DNA of 64,000 nucleotides from Nilaparvata lugens (GCF_014356525.2 NC_052505.1:2476759-2540758); one strand, 5' to 3'; numbered from the stretch's first letter, positions 31,858-42,103 are shown. The notes: generated by a model from the sequence alone, not told the origin. Numbers and translations are program-made.

Positions 31858-33212
31858 ATTATTAAACGATAATCCTATTAAAATGCTGTGAATTACCCCA
31901 AAGACTTCTGCTACTGCAAATATTGACAACAGGGTTGACAGATAGATGGAAATTCGATGAGCACCACTATCCAAAAACTATTTGCCAGCCCGGGAATCAA
32001 ACCAGTACCTACTATTACTTCAGGCCCCACAACTGATCTCTAATAAACTATAACGTCATCACGTGTAGATTCATGATCTACTGGCGGTAAGCAAGCGAAA
32101 TAAGAGCACTGATGCTTGTTATCACATCTGATTTATAGTAATCAAAAAATTGGAATTACAAATTCAATTTTCACGGTCTCCATGTCAATGAATATGGTTT
32201 GTTTATCATTCTTCTGAAATTTGTTTGTGGAAAGTGATAATGAATTCGGGGTTTTAATGAATTTGGGGTTTACAGACTGTTGTGTATCTAATTACCGCGA
32301 GAATTATAACAAGATTCCAAAAGTTTCCGTACGGTATTTTCTTTTTTGAAAGATGGAACTTTGAAACGAAAATGGATACGAGCGAGAAGAAGGAAGAACT
32401 TCATTTCTACAAAACAACGGTTAACATGAACTGTGGAAGAACAGTGTAAATAAAGTGTGAGTGAAAAATATAATTGAAGTGTGGAAGAACAGTGTGAATA
32501 AAATGTGAAAAAACAGTGTAATTAAAGTGTTGAAGAAAAGTGTAAATAGAGTGTGTGAAAGAACTTTTAAACTAATAAATTAAAAAGTAAAAGCAAAGTG
32601 TTGAAACTGTCCATAACATCCTAATATTGAAGGTTTCACCTAACTGAAAAACATTCTCCTGATGGGTTTCTTTGTACCACAAATTTATTTTGTTCAAGTT
32701 TGTGGGAGCCTCTCTCCTGAAAGAGAGTTACATCTAATTTGATTCATCTTTGATTTACCTCTCCTTCAATTCTGATACAGGTTATTATTAAGTATTTTTG
32801 GTTGAGATGAATTTATCAATTGCTCTATCATTGAATCGAGTGGGCCTATGTCTATCAAGCTGAAAGTATGGATAAATCATTGCATTTGTGGAATAAAGTG
32901 TTTTTATTTCAATAAAATCTATATAAAATAAAATAAAAATGTCTTTAATCTGAAATTTATTTAGTATTCCATCCAATAGAAAATTGATACAGTAACAAAA
33001 GTTACATTGATAAGCTAGTATAATCTACTATGATCTAGGAAGAATCAATTCACATGCTATGACGTCATTAATTAGTTGTGGGGCCTGAAGTAATAGTAGG
33101 TATTAATCAAACCCGGTACCTCGTAATTTCAATCTAGCTGTTAACTCTAGCAGTAGCAGAAGTCTTTGAGATGATTTACAGCATCTAATTAGGATTTTCG
33201 TTCGATAATAAT
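31858..33212. mobile_element. inverted-arm composite related to the tRNA-like TIR element
   Basis: The left arm (ATTATTAAACGATAATCCTA, GACTTCTGCTACTGCAAATA) and the right arm (GCAGTAGCAGAAGTCTTTGA, AGGATTTTCGTTCGATAATA) are inverse copies of the ends of 23975-24219. The next shared blocks, TACTATTACTTCAGGCCCCA and its inverse, are at about 32011 and 33080. B-box-like GGAATCAAACC lies at 31993-32003, and a related AATCAAACCCGG is at about 33105. The ~1 kb interior has TGTGGAAGAACAGTGT repeats (about 32430-32560). Either one larger family member or two insertions back to back. Confidence 0.5.
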
Positions 33213-33760
33213 CATTCATTAAATTAGAATTTGAAGAGTTGTAATTTATAATTAAATTCCATCTAGTAGACTAGGGTCATGATTCTCAAATATCATATAG
33301 ATATACCACTCCCCGTAACAGGGTTTATGCTAGCATGGGATGATCAATGTTAAATTGCATTTAACTTCTCTAGAACAGCAACTGACTCAAGAGAACAATG
33401 CGCTCTCATATCACTCACTATAAGAACACCATGTTCAGTTGTTAATGAGAATAGTGTTGGTGTATTTGGCAGCGTGTTTCAGTTGTCTAGGACAACTGGA
33501 AATTCCAGTAGACAATATTATATAGAACAAACTGGAAATGCGCCGAAATTAAGGCGTTTGGTGGTGAACAAAGAGAAATATGTCGACCGGTGCTGGTAAT
33601 TGAGCATCTGAAGCCTGTTGCAGCAGTGAGCATATTATTATAGTCTCCGGAGGCAAATTCTGGTGGCTTCAAGCTCCTATTGTAATAATTTGTCTCAAGT
33701 CTTCCCCATTTTGCATCCAAGTAATTAGCGTTGTCTTCTCCCTGATTCGTCACTTTTCGT
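33213..33760. other. intergenic stretch, unidentified ORF
   Basis: A minus-strand 88-codon ORF (33487-33753) includes TNYYNRSLKPPEFASGDYNN and RPVDIFLCSPPNALISAHF-like residues that look protein-like, but I cannot assign it. The DNA is not repeated elsewhere in the window. Confidence 0.3.
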
Positions 33761-33761
33761 G

Positions 33762-33900
33762 ATGAGAGAGAGAGAGTGAGTGAGATAGAGGAAGGAAGAG
33801 TGATTCAGAGAGAGAAAGTGAGTGGGTGGGTGAGAGAAAGGGAGTTTGAGATCCAGAAAGAGAGTGATTCAGAGTGAGAAAAATTGAGAAAGCTAGAGTG
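33762..33900 (+). repeat. GAGAGTGA-rich purine tract
   Basis: GAGAGAGAGAGTGAGTGAGA-type units. A related tract resumes at 34196-34290 on the other side of the retroposon at 33905-34196, so the retroposon landed in a purine tract. Confidence 0.75.
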
Positions 33901-33904
33901 AGTG

Positions 33905-34196
33905 CGAGATTGATTGATTGATTGAGTACTTTATTTATGTAGATTACAATATATACTGGCTTATACACGTATATACAATAGCTTACAATACAGCAAAATC
34001 ATAGATGAATTCACATAATATAGACTAAGAAAACAATTATTGAACTGTATATGATTATGAAAACGTAATTTGTAATATTATAACTATAATAATTATATGT
34101 TATGCATCTACATAAATTGGCGGAGCTTTGGACATATCAATGTCCATTCTTCGGAAAGAGTATTGAAAATATCCTCCCCACTAACTCTCTACCAAA
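33905..34196 (-). mobile_element. ~300 bp retroposon with TCAA tail, copy 1
   Basis: On the minus strand it starts TTTGGTAGAGAGTTAGTGGG and ends GTAATCTACATAAATAAAGT and ACTCAATCAATCAATCAA. The AATAAA signal and 4-base tail mark a LINE-type 3' end. The second copy at 49543-49839 starts at the same base, so this is a short element with a defined 5' end rather than a random truncation. Confidence 0.7.
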
Positions 34197-34453
34197 TAGA
34201 GAGAGAGAGTGAGAGATAGTGATTCAGAGAGAGAGAGTGAGTAAGAGGAAGAGAGGATGAGTGAGTGAAAGAGCCAGTGAGAGAGAAGTTAGGTGATAGA
34301 CAGTCTCTCTCGTTTTCATTCCATAGTCCCCTAAATTCCTGTGGAATTGGTCTGAAATAATCGAGCCAGTTGAACAAAACATGTTATTGTTTCACCAAGT
34401 CACAATGGATCTGGGAAGCAAGAAATTAAATGTCACGTTTGTAATGAACTGTA

Positions 34454-34613
34454 ATGAACTATTATAATATCACAACTCACATTAATAGAAATATCATTGT
34501 GTTACCAAGTGTTATTCGTGGAAAGGGATTTATTATCAACTCTGTTGAAGAAGACGAATTATTTCTTGAACCTGGAGTTGAGTTTCAAGATGAAAGATAC
34601 ATAATTATCAAGG
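34454..34613 (+). other. coding-like fragment, weak ADP-ribosyltransferase-like C-terminus
   Basis: An ORF of ~53 codons before a MITE. Residues 22-45 read RGKGFIINSVEEDELFLEPG VEFQ, with an S-x-E-E-x-E-L-x-x-x-P-G-x-x-F layout that resembles the ExE strand and following P-G-x-x-F of arginine-specific ADP-ribosyltransferase folds. The upstream R and STS motifs are not visible, and a stop would follow soon after the MITE. The fragment is tiny and the likeness may be chance. Confidence 0.2.
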
Positions 34614-34784
34614 TGTGTACAGACTTATGCGCCACAAACACGCTCATTTCGCTTTTCATCGGCTGATGAAGCTTACTAAATCCATATCTGTACAGACACA
34701 GTAGGATATGAATATAATAAGCATAGCATCAGCTGATTGAAAGTGGAATGCGCGTGTTCGTGACGCATAAGTCTGTAAGCATCT
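34611..34784. mobile_element. PIF/Harbinger-like MITE, 3 bp TCA duplication
   Basis: Ends AGGTGTGTACAGACTTATGC and its inverse (GCATAAGTCTGTAAGCATCT), with TIRs of about 58 bp running to AATCAGCTGATG. TCA flanks both sides (34608-34610 and 34785-34787). It is related by TIR to the larger element 47255-48251, which has a TTA duplication. Three-base duplications point to the PIF/Harbinger superfamily. Confidence 0.75.
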
Positions 34785-34914
34785 TCAGATAAGATACACC
34801 ATTGTGCTGTTATAGTATAATAAATGATAGAAGGGTATAAATAGTAGAAAAAGATCTGAGGATTCAAAGAGAACTGTTTATTTCTTTGCTACCACAATAT
34901 CTTAGAATGAAATA

Positions 34915-35040
34915 TAAAGTGGGGCTATCATTAAAAAATAGCCAATATTACTGTAGAAATCAGACTATCATCCATCATAAATCAGCTGTCGAGTGGATTA
35001 TTGCATGCAATGACACATGCAATATTGATAATTCAGAGTA
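34915..35040 (+). repeat. family C internal fragment
   Basis: AATCAGACTATCATCCATCA and TAAATCAGCTGTCGAGTGGA match the family C body; neither end is present. Confidence 0.5.
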
Positions 35041-35484
35041 ACAGTATTCTCACCCAACATTTCTCTGCTTTCATCTCGGATAGCTTTTAATATATACAAC
35101 CTAATTTACAATAACATCATTAAACTGATACGGTTTGAGATATCAATGTGCGGTCTCCGCTTCCCATTCTCTCTTGAAACTCTGTATAAAAATCATGTAT
35201 CACATGACCAAATTCTCAATGAAAAAAAAATATTCATATGAGGGACGAAGATGTTTAAACGATTGAGTCATTTTTGAATAGTATTTTTTCATTTCCAATA
35301 ATGGGATTCTCAATAAAACCTACTATGAAATTATTATTGTGAAAGGAATATTACACTGTTTCTATAATTTCCATCAACTCTGTATAATTATGAGTTGCTT
35401 GTTTTAAATATTACAATACAACAGTTCATATACGAGTTCTCGAACGCAGGGGGTCACTAGTAATAATCCAAGTACTCTCAAGAA
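35041..35484. other. intergenic stretch, nothing assigned
   Basis: AT-rich; GAACGCAGGGGGTCACTAGT near 35440-35460 may be a decayed repeat end. No ORF of note. Confidence 0.3.
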
Positions 35485-35600
35485 TATTCTCAGTATTTAT
35501 TTATTTACAACAATATGGAAGCATACGGGAAAATCCCAAAAATCTCTCCCCAATTAAGAAAAACTACAATAATGACTTCACAAAAAATTTGAAAACTAAG
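35485..35600 (-). mobile_element. LINE 3' end, type 1 (fragment)
   Basis: On the minus strand AATTGGGGAGAGATTTTTGG, GATTTTCCCGTATGC and a TAAATAAATAAAT tail. Short and without coding sequence. Confidence 0.45.
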
Positions 35601-35666
35601 AGAAAGAAACTAGAAAGAACCATTTTATATCAGTGAAGAAGAAAAAATGTTATGAGAAACTAAATA

Positions 35667-35945
35667 TACTGAATACTAGAGACTATACTATATACTAGAG
35701 ACCATAATACAATATGAGGAAATGATAAGAGAGAAATCAAGAAATTAGTCAATAAAAATACTGAATACTAGAGACTATACCATATACTAGAAACCATAAT
35801 ACAATATGAGGGAATGATAAGAGAGGAATCAAGAAATTAATCAATAAATCAATAAATATAGCCTACTGAATACTAGAGCCTATACTATATACTAGAAACC
35901 ATAATACAATATTATGAGGAAATGATAAGAGAGAAATCAAGAAAT
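35667..35945. repeat. ~90-105 bp minisatellite, three units
   Basis: ATACTGAATACTAGAGACTA, ATACTAGAAACCATAATACA and ATGATAAGAGAGAAATCAAG repeat at about 35667, 35757 and 35863. Confidence 0.8.
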
Positions 35946-36315
35946 TACAAATAACATTCCAAGAATGATGTGAATTAGATGCTGAGAATTACAAATAAGA
36001 ATGAGATGAATGATAACAGAGCTAAGAATAAAAAGAAGTGCTTAATATGCTGCTCTATGTAAATTGATGATGTCTAGCGTGGGTAAAATAGGTGTCTACA
36101 TTGGGTGAAGCTACGATAGTGATTAATGTAGATATGGTGAACTTGATGTTTCCGAGCTCAAAATCTAAGTGGTTTTAATCTTCATTTTGTGAATATTTTA
36201 GAGTTCGTTTAATGTTTTTGAAAGTTTTATTATCAGTCTATCCAAATTAAAAATTCTTTGTTTCAATCTAATTTATCTTTTCAGATTGATGTAGAAATTG
36301 AATGGACATAGCCTA
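35946..36315. other. AT-rich intergenic stretch
   Basis: Nothing recognised apart from runs of ATGA/AATAA. No repeat match and no ORF of note. Confidence 0.3.
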
Positions 36316-37005
36316 TTCTATTATATTAATCGAGCAATATTTCTGTATATATCTGGTTATTTCCATATCTGGCTATTTTTATATCTGGTTATTTATTTTT
36401 CACGGATCTCGAAAACGGCTCCAACGATTCTCACGAAATTTGGAACATGGTAGGTTTATGATATAAGGATTCGATTGTACTAGTTCTCATTCTTTGAAAA
36501 ACTCGCTGAACGACATTAAAAGGATAATTCATCCTTGGAAAACAGATGATAATTTCGTCGTCTCTCGATAACAGAAGATGCGTGTGCCTTTATGGGAGAG
36601 AGACAGAATTATTTCCAGCTGTGTAATCATAATCAATCGGCGAGAGATTTTATCTAGCTAGACAATTGAATCGATTTGATCTTCATAATATGATTTGTTG
36701 ACATTACATGATAATCCTCCTAAACTAAAGTATATCATAATTTTCAAAGTTGATCATTATCTGACAATTTCAAGTGATTAGTGAGTGTTATTCTGTTATT
36801 TAATTTGGTTTGTATGTGAAAACAAACTATGGTTTGTATATAAAAAACAAACTATGGATTTTATAGTATATAAATCAAAATTCAGGAGAGAAACAGTTTC
36901 GGGCTGTGCTGTTGGTACTTCCCCAATCATGTGAAAGAATTGTGTTTGGTTTATCAAAAGTCAATAAATAAATAACGAGCGAAGCTCGGTGCCCCAATAT
37001 TGTAT
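36316..37005 (-). mobile_element. family E repeat, copy 4 (piggyBac-free)
   Basis: The inverse of the family E layout, from CGAGCAATATTTCTGTATAT to GAGCGAAGCTCGGTGCCCCA. Its ~36745-36790 stretch is the empty counterpart of the piggyBac insertion site in copy 3. It includes a type 1 LINE-like block (AGGAGAGAAACAGTTTCGGG, CTTCCCCAATCATG). Confidence 0.7.
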
Positions 37006-37266
37006 AATATTAGGACAATTTGAAACTAAATTAGGAAATTGATTAAGTTTTGGAAATCGCCTGTTTTTTTCTTTTCCGATCATTGTATTGTTTGTGCCAA
37101 CCGACCTTGTTTTGGCATAGCCTCTGTGAGGAGCTAACATCTTCTACATAGTACTCTCACGAATACTTTTAGTATGAACGACCCTGTTTTGGAATTGTGA
37201 TGTCGTGTACATGAATGTACATAATATTATGTGCATGAGTCGATATTAACGTCCATAACGCGAAGT

Positions 37267-37548
37267 TTAAATGTACCACATATCCAGGTTGTTGTGTTTC
37301 TCTTCTATCTCATAACATAACATTACATTCCACGAAACTGTTATTGCAATTGAAGGAACAGCTTTCATGAAGCTACCATACATGTGAATCCTTGGAAAGT
37401 ATTCTAATGGAGATACAGCTTCCACTTGTTCCATTATGGTGAGTCGATTCCTCAAATAACCAACATCAGAACGGGATATAAGGTATTTTCCATAAGCTAT
37501 GAGACGCAACAAAATATCATATTCATTCCAAACAAGTCCCGCACTTGT
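37267..37548 (-). other. unidentified ORF, possible exon
   Basis: A minus-strand ORF of 99 codons in non-repetitive DNA. A good acceptor (GTGAATTTCAG then ACAAGT) at 37549-37551 would open an exon of about 93 codons: TSAGLVWNEYDILLRLIAYG, KYLISRSDVGYLRNRLTIME, then a hydrophobic stretch AVPSIAITVSWNVMLCYEIE. The hydrophobic stretch could be a membrane segment. The mix of aromatic, hydrophobic and charged residues loosely recalls insect chemoreceptors, but I cannot name a family. No clear donor is seen before its stop. Confidence 0.25.
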
Positions 37549-37584
37549 CTGAAATTCACCGACCAAAATAGTATCATCTAAATA

Positions 37585-37790
37585 GTTGTTAGTAGTTCTA
37601 TGAACAGTTGACCTCTCGTAGTTTTATAAACCACTGCCCCTCTGTCCGTACTGTCCATCAAAGTGAATTCTGTCCTGTAGTGTCAGCGAGATATGGGTGT
37701 GAAAACTACTAATGGCTGTTTGGTTTGGTATATCGACAATGCTAAACATCTGTTGTAGACAGCTACTATCATCATCCAGCTGGAATCATT
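37585..37790 (-). repeat. family C 3' fragment, copy 6
   Basis: TTAGTAGTTCTATGAACAGT, then TGACCTC and GTCCTGTAGTGTCAGCGAGA: the 3' ~200 bp of a long-form family C copy in minus orientation. Confidence 0.6.
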
Positions 37791-37984
37791 TGTCAGAGCA
37801 TGACTGTCTGTGTGTTAGCTCCCAAATAGCCTCAGCTGATGATATTAATATACATGTATAATATTATTTACTTCCGGTTGAAAATGTGTAGTGCGGGTTG
37901 CCTGAGGAGAAGAATGAAGGGGCAGTCGACTAGAAAAAGTACAACCTCAGAGGTGATGTAAGATATAGAAGAGAGGAGAACCGT

Positions 37985-38115
37985 ATATAAAACACTGTAG
38001 TGAGTGCATGCAATGAACTTACTCAATGATAAATCACAAAAAAATCTCTTCTCATGCACTTTCAATGTTATTTTGAGGTGATGGATCCAAGACAGCTTTA
38101 CTCCAAGTAGATACT
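37985..38115 (-). pseudogene. LINE reverse transcriptase fragment (inverted 5' part)
   Basis: The minus strand is open through KSAQYLLGVKLSWIHHLKIT, LKVHEKRFF and LSKF. YLGVxL-x-W-x-x-H followed by a basic helix is the thumb-side motif after the RT catalytic core in jockey/CR1-like LINEs. It abuts, head to head at ~38115, the C-terminus of the same kind of protein on the plus strand (38111-38383). Too short and diverged to name a clade. Confidence 0.4.
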
Positions 38116-38383
38116 GTGCAGATTTCACAAGAACCCAGTAACATTTCAAACCAGAAACCACAACCACAACACCAGATACAAGAATCTTCTCATCATCAGT
38201 GTTGCAAGGAAGGCACTATACCAGAGACTCATTTCAATCATTAAGCACCCAAAGTTATATAACCAACTTCCTGCAAACTTCACACAGGTTAATCATCCTA
38301 GAAAGTTGAAAACAATAGTACACAATTGGTTGATGAGCAAAGGAAGACAGAACATAGAAAACATTATTTCAAACTACAACTAA
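38111..38383 (+). pseudogene. LINE ORF2 C-terminus
   Basis: Ninety codons to a TAA at 38381-38383. HNHNTRYKN, ARKALYQ, KHPKLYNQLPANF and HPRKLKTIVHNWLMSK form the order (N/H)TRxK...KLYNxLP...KxK...WL that closes many jockey/CR1-like polyproteins. The sequence beyond (to ~38590) would be its 3' UTR, with a T-rich run near 38583. The endonuclease and the RT core are missing. The upstream piece is in the opposite orientation, as twin priming would produce. Confidence 0.6.
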
Positions 38384-38774
38384 CCAACTAGCGACTCACT
38401 AAATACTAACTAATTGATAATACGCACAAAAAAACAAACAGAACCTACTCAATTCCACAATAGAGGTCAATTTCCACACAGAAAAAACTAGAGGACACAT
38501 AATAAGAGTTTTTGTAACCGACTATTTTATGTAATTAATGTAATTTATCTATCATTTTGTGTAACTGATGTTGTAGTTTTAGTTTTTTTTTTTTTGGAGA
38601 TAAACACTCATTTATTTATTTGTATATATTGGAAAATACGAAGGAATCGGTGAATTTTGTTGTCCGAAGAAGTTGATCTGTAAAAAAGGTCGGAGAATTG
38701 AATAATTATGTGTTTTCAAAATTTGAAGCTGATTGATCTTTCTAACAAACTTTATCTGTAATAAATAATAATAA

Positions 38775-38905
38775 AATAATGTCGAGTGACCTGGCTGACT
38801 CAGATCTGGTGTCAGAGTTTTCAGGTCGCAACTGATAAATTTCAGGGCCTCTGACATGACCTAACGACTGCCTTTAGACAGCCGGGACCGACAGTTAACG
38901 TATCC
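38775..38905 (+). repeat. family G repeat, copy 2
   Basis: GAGTGACCTGGCTG, CAGGTCGCAACTGATAAATT, CAGGGCCTCTGACATGACCT, ACGACTG, ACAGCCGGGACCGACAG and TTAACGTATCCATCTG. It matches 28605-28735 with an extra ~20 bp (AGATCTGGTGTCAGAG) near the start. Confidence 0.65.
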
Positions 38906-39062
38906 ATCTGTAAAAATGATCGACGAATATTTGTTCTGTATTTGAAGTAAATTATTCGAATCTCCCATGAGTTTTTGTCAAACATGCACACAGACGGACA
39001 ACGACTCTGGCTTTAAGTTGAAAGTAAGAACTAGCTAACGCTCGTTCAAGGAAGAATGTGTT

Positions 39063-39235
39063 ATAGTCAGGTTCACGCTAAAATTGCAGTGTTAAATTAG
39101 AAATGGTATTGTTATCCTTGTCTATCAGTCAACAAAGTGTATAGCGCTATCACTTTCTCGCTTTGCTCTGTTGCCAGATCATCAACGTTGTTCTTCTATC
39201 TTCCTCCACTGTCATCCCAACGTGGACCCCATTAT
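39063..39235 (-). mobile_element. family A element, internally deleted short form
   Basis: Both TIRs are present (TATAGTCAGGTTCACGCTAA and AACGTGGACCCCATTATAG) around only ~115 bp. The join is between CAGATCAT and CAACGTTGTTCTTCTATC, i.e. the central ~250 bp of the standard form is gone. Two-end retention makes this the most compact family A copy. Confidence 0.7.
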
Positions 39236-39595
39236 AGCTTCTAACATAAAGGCTATGCCAAAACAAGGTCGTTCATTCTGAAAATATTCCAGTGAGCACT
39301 TGGAGTATTAAGTAAGGTGTTAAGGGTGTTCCCGAGCAATCTCAACAGTACAGTGAACGGTAATACAAACTCTAAAGTACTCACTGCACGACACTCGTGA
39401 CAACTTTTAATAGTGTCTGGTTGTCCAGCTAGTTTTTTCTGTGTTTGTATTCACAGCAGCCCATATAACTCAGTTTACGGTCGACGTATTTCAACAGCAT
39501 TATGTGAGCTGCAGAGGTCCCTTTATGGAGGCGAGCGCATATATGGCAATTTTATTAGTGTGCCATATCATGACCACGTAATAATCATTTTCAAA
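39236..39595. other. non-repetitive, GC-richer stretch (possible promoter/5' UTR)
   Basis: AGGCTATGCCAAAACAAGGT near 39250 is the inverse of sequence near 37115-37140. The rest, to the ATG at 39596, is unique and has more CpG than its surroundings (GGTCGACG, GGCGAGCGC, CATCCGTCGGG). No TATA box is evident. Confidence 0.35.
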
Positions 39596-39643
39596 ATGGC
39601 GTCCCCAGCCATCCGTCGGGTTCGAAACACTGTCGATTTACAG
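39596..39643 (+). CDS. candidate first coding exon of a host gene
   Basis: ATG in a good context (TCAAAATGGC) opens a 16-codon frame, MASPAIRRVRNTVDLQ, that ends in CAG followed by GCGAGT, a possible GC-type donor; without splicing it would stop four codons on (39656-39658). The basic, non-repetitive N-terminus in a CpG-richer patch of unique sequence looks like the start of a conserved nuclear or cytoplasmic protein. I do not recognise the protein, and no further exon is visible downstream. If real, 39.6-64 kb could be its first intron, filled with transposons. Confidence 0.3.
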
Positions 39644-39762
39644 GCGAGTAATACATAAACATTTTGTCAACACGTGAACATTTTGATCAAAATTATTGCA
39701 TAACACGGGTCATAAAAATTCACATGTAACTATCGGGCTATAATAATGTAATTATTGTATTA

Positions 39763-39810
39763 CTAGCAGGTAACCCGTGCTCCGCAAGGGTCTAATAATT
39801 GTGAGTTGGA
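39763..39810 (-). mobile_element. Helitron-like 3' terminus
   Basis: On the minus strand the sequence runs ACCCTTGCGGAGCACGGGT (an 8 bp stem with one mismatch, loop GGA; 39773-39791) then TACCTG, then CTAG (39763-39766 inverse), then T. Hairpin, short spacer and CTAG-T are the canonical Helitron 3' end. The element must extend rightward, but its TC end was not located. Confidence 0.55.
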
Positions 39811-41282
39811 CAATCTTGATTTACTGAAATCCTGAAGGATTCGGAATAGGCCTAGAACCATTATGGTCGTTACTTGGCTTATTTTATCATTTTTGAGCTG
39901 AAATACTTATTTCTCATAAATATTTATTGAATTTTTTTTTGTTTAATGATACTGTGGTCGTGTTTTTTTCACATTGTTATTTGGATTGAATTTGATTTTT
40001 CACCTTTGAAGTTTCTTGAATTTGAGATTTGTTGTTTAAAGTTAGCTGTAGAGTTTTATGATTGCATAATGGAAAGTTTAGTAGTTTGATTTTGAAAGTT
40101 GTTTTTTATACAGTAGAATTTATTATAATTGTAAAGGGGTTATCCTTTCCTAAAAATTTTTCTTGAATTAGATTTAAAATTTCTTATACTCATTCATATT
40201 CCTATAAGTAGTAGTTCTCATATTACATCTTCTCGACTTTGGACTTTGCGGGAGTATGTGGACTTCACCTCGAGGACTTCGAGACATCGCGGGATTTCAT
40301 GGACTCAATGACTCAATGACCAAGCACTCAAGGACTTCACGGGCTTCTTCGAGATGACTTCAGCTTCAGCGAAAGGCGACTTGTGAATTGTCACTACACT
40401 CTACGAGATCGATTTTCCTGAAAATCTGGAGGATATTATGCAAGCATAGACGTTTGGCTGTTAACACAAGCAGGGCCTGAATTTTCATCACGTAGTATGC
40501 TGTACACTACTCAACAACGGAGAGGACATCAGGCGCTAATCAAAGTTTCCGTATAACGAAGAACAAACTTCATCTTCTGTGGAAATCATAACAGATGAAT
40601 TTTGATGCTGGAAGATTTCATTATTTTGGTGGCTCGATTGGATGGCAGTTGGATGAATTACTATCCAGTGACTAATCAACTACCGTAGCCTATTACTGGT
40701 TGGACACACACATGCTACTACTTGCGAGTTGAGCTGCGACAGATTTCTTCGACAGTTGAGAGATGGCTCGACTTCAACCTTGAATACCTTACGATCGTCA
40801 TCTTATCTTTGGTACATGGTTCAATTTGTATCTGTGGCTGGAGGTCTGAAGGAGTTGAGGAAACTATAATGATCATCGATGAACAGCGGACATACAAGAA
40901 TCGGACAAATATGGGAGGATTTCACATTCAAGGACGACTACCAGTTCATCTCTCAGGACATCTAAATATCATCTACATCTTTGAGAACAACTTTAACCTA
41001 TCTTCATTCCAGAACCCCTAAAATTTGAATTATATTTGTTGAAAGTTTATTTATTCAGAGAACTATTGTTTCTGCAGCATAGTTTCATTTTGAATGTTTG
41101 TAATTTAGTTTGAGTAACCTACCTTTCTATGTAAATGTTTGATTTCAATGTATAGTAGCATTATCAAGTCAATCAGGCACACGTTTGTTTCCGGAGTATA
41201 TTATTTTGTTTTATTATTATTATTTATTTTTTTGTTCCCCTCTTGACTACAGACTCAGGGACGAGTCTTTCAGCGGAATGGG
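39811..41282. other. unassigned, mostly non-repetitive
   Basis: 40240-41020 is GC-richer and has longer open stretches, including a 99-codon ORF (40722-41021) with a hydrophobic segment (EYLTIVILSLVHGSICICGW). Repeated GACTTC/ACTTCG words occur at 40240-40370. No recognised domain. It may be retroelement internal sequence or part of a Helitron body that ends at 39763. Confidence 0.3.
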
Positions 41283-42103
41283 TGATGTGTCACCTGGTCA
41301 TATGGGACATATATATGAATCATATATTTATCTCATATTGATCAGGATTTTAGAGTTTTAATTTAGAAAAGTTTAATGAACAGTGTTTTTGTCTTTGAAC
41401 AATTTTTGTCATCGACAGAAAGATTGTTTATTTCATTTGTTGTCAAAATTAATGTAGCTTCTCTTTTGTTTTTAATAACAAACGTGCCGCTTGTGCGACT
41501 GATAAAAATTTGTATTTGTAATGGCTTTCATGTTTGGCATTGACTGAGTTATATTTAATACCCAAAATTTTACTTTTGGTGAGTGTGTCAGTGTGAGTCG
41601 GTGTGTGAGCTCGTTCGATAGGACTGTAAGTAAAGTTCGGCTGTTCTGGTGAAGGGGATAGATTTTGCTCTTGTTTTATAATACAGTTTTCCTGTCGCAG
41701 TTCGGGCAGTTTAAAGAGAATTGTATTATTGAATAGGACAGGATCAGAACCCATTTCATTAGATCAGTTATTTTGATTTTTAATTAATAATCAACGTCGC
41801 GTTTCAACCAGTGGATGCCAAAGTGGGAAGCCATTTTCATGAAGGTAGGTGACTACTGAGTCATTGTTCTTAAATTTTTTCATAACCACAAACATGAATC
41901 CTCACTAGCAGCAAAGCGAGTAGCCCTTGAAATATTCATCTGATTATTATTATTTCGTAATTTCTAATTATAATTCCAATTTTGTAATAAATAATTTATT
42001 GTTTTGTTTTGAATATCAAAACCTGTACGATCTTTTCTTGTGTGTTTCTTGTTTTTCATTTTCCCCACCCTTACATATTCGGTGAAGGCACATCTTGCTT
42101 ACA
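41283..42103 (+). mobile_element. possible LTR of a retrotransposon
   Basis: Starts TGATGTGTCACCTGG after a purine-rich CAGCGGAATGGG, contains an AATAAA near 41986, and ends CTTGCTTACA; TGGTGGAGGC, which could be a primer-binding site, follows at 42108. TG...CA ends and an ~820 bp length suit a gypsy-like LTR, but a polypurine tract on one side and a primer site on the other cannot both belong to a single solo LTR, and no pol sequence is seen. ORF 41449-41754 (minus) in it is unidentified. Confidence 0.3.

Noticed and set aside
41283..42103. Intact LTR retrotransposon
   Set aside because: Only one LTR-like block is visible, with no gag or pol, and the flanking purine tract and primer-like site cannot both belong to a single LTR; kept only as a low-confidence feature.
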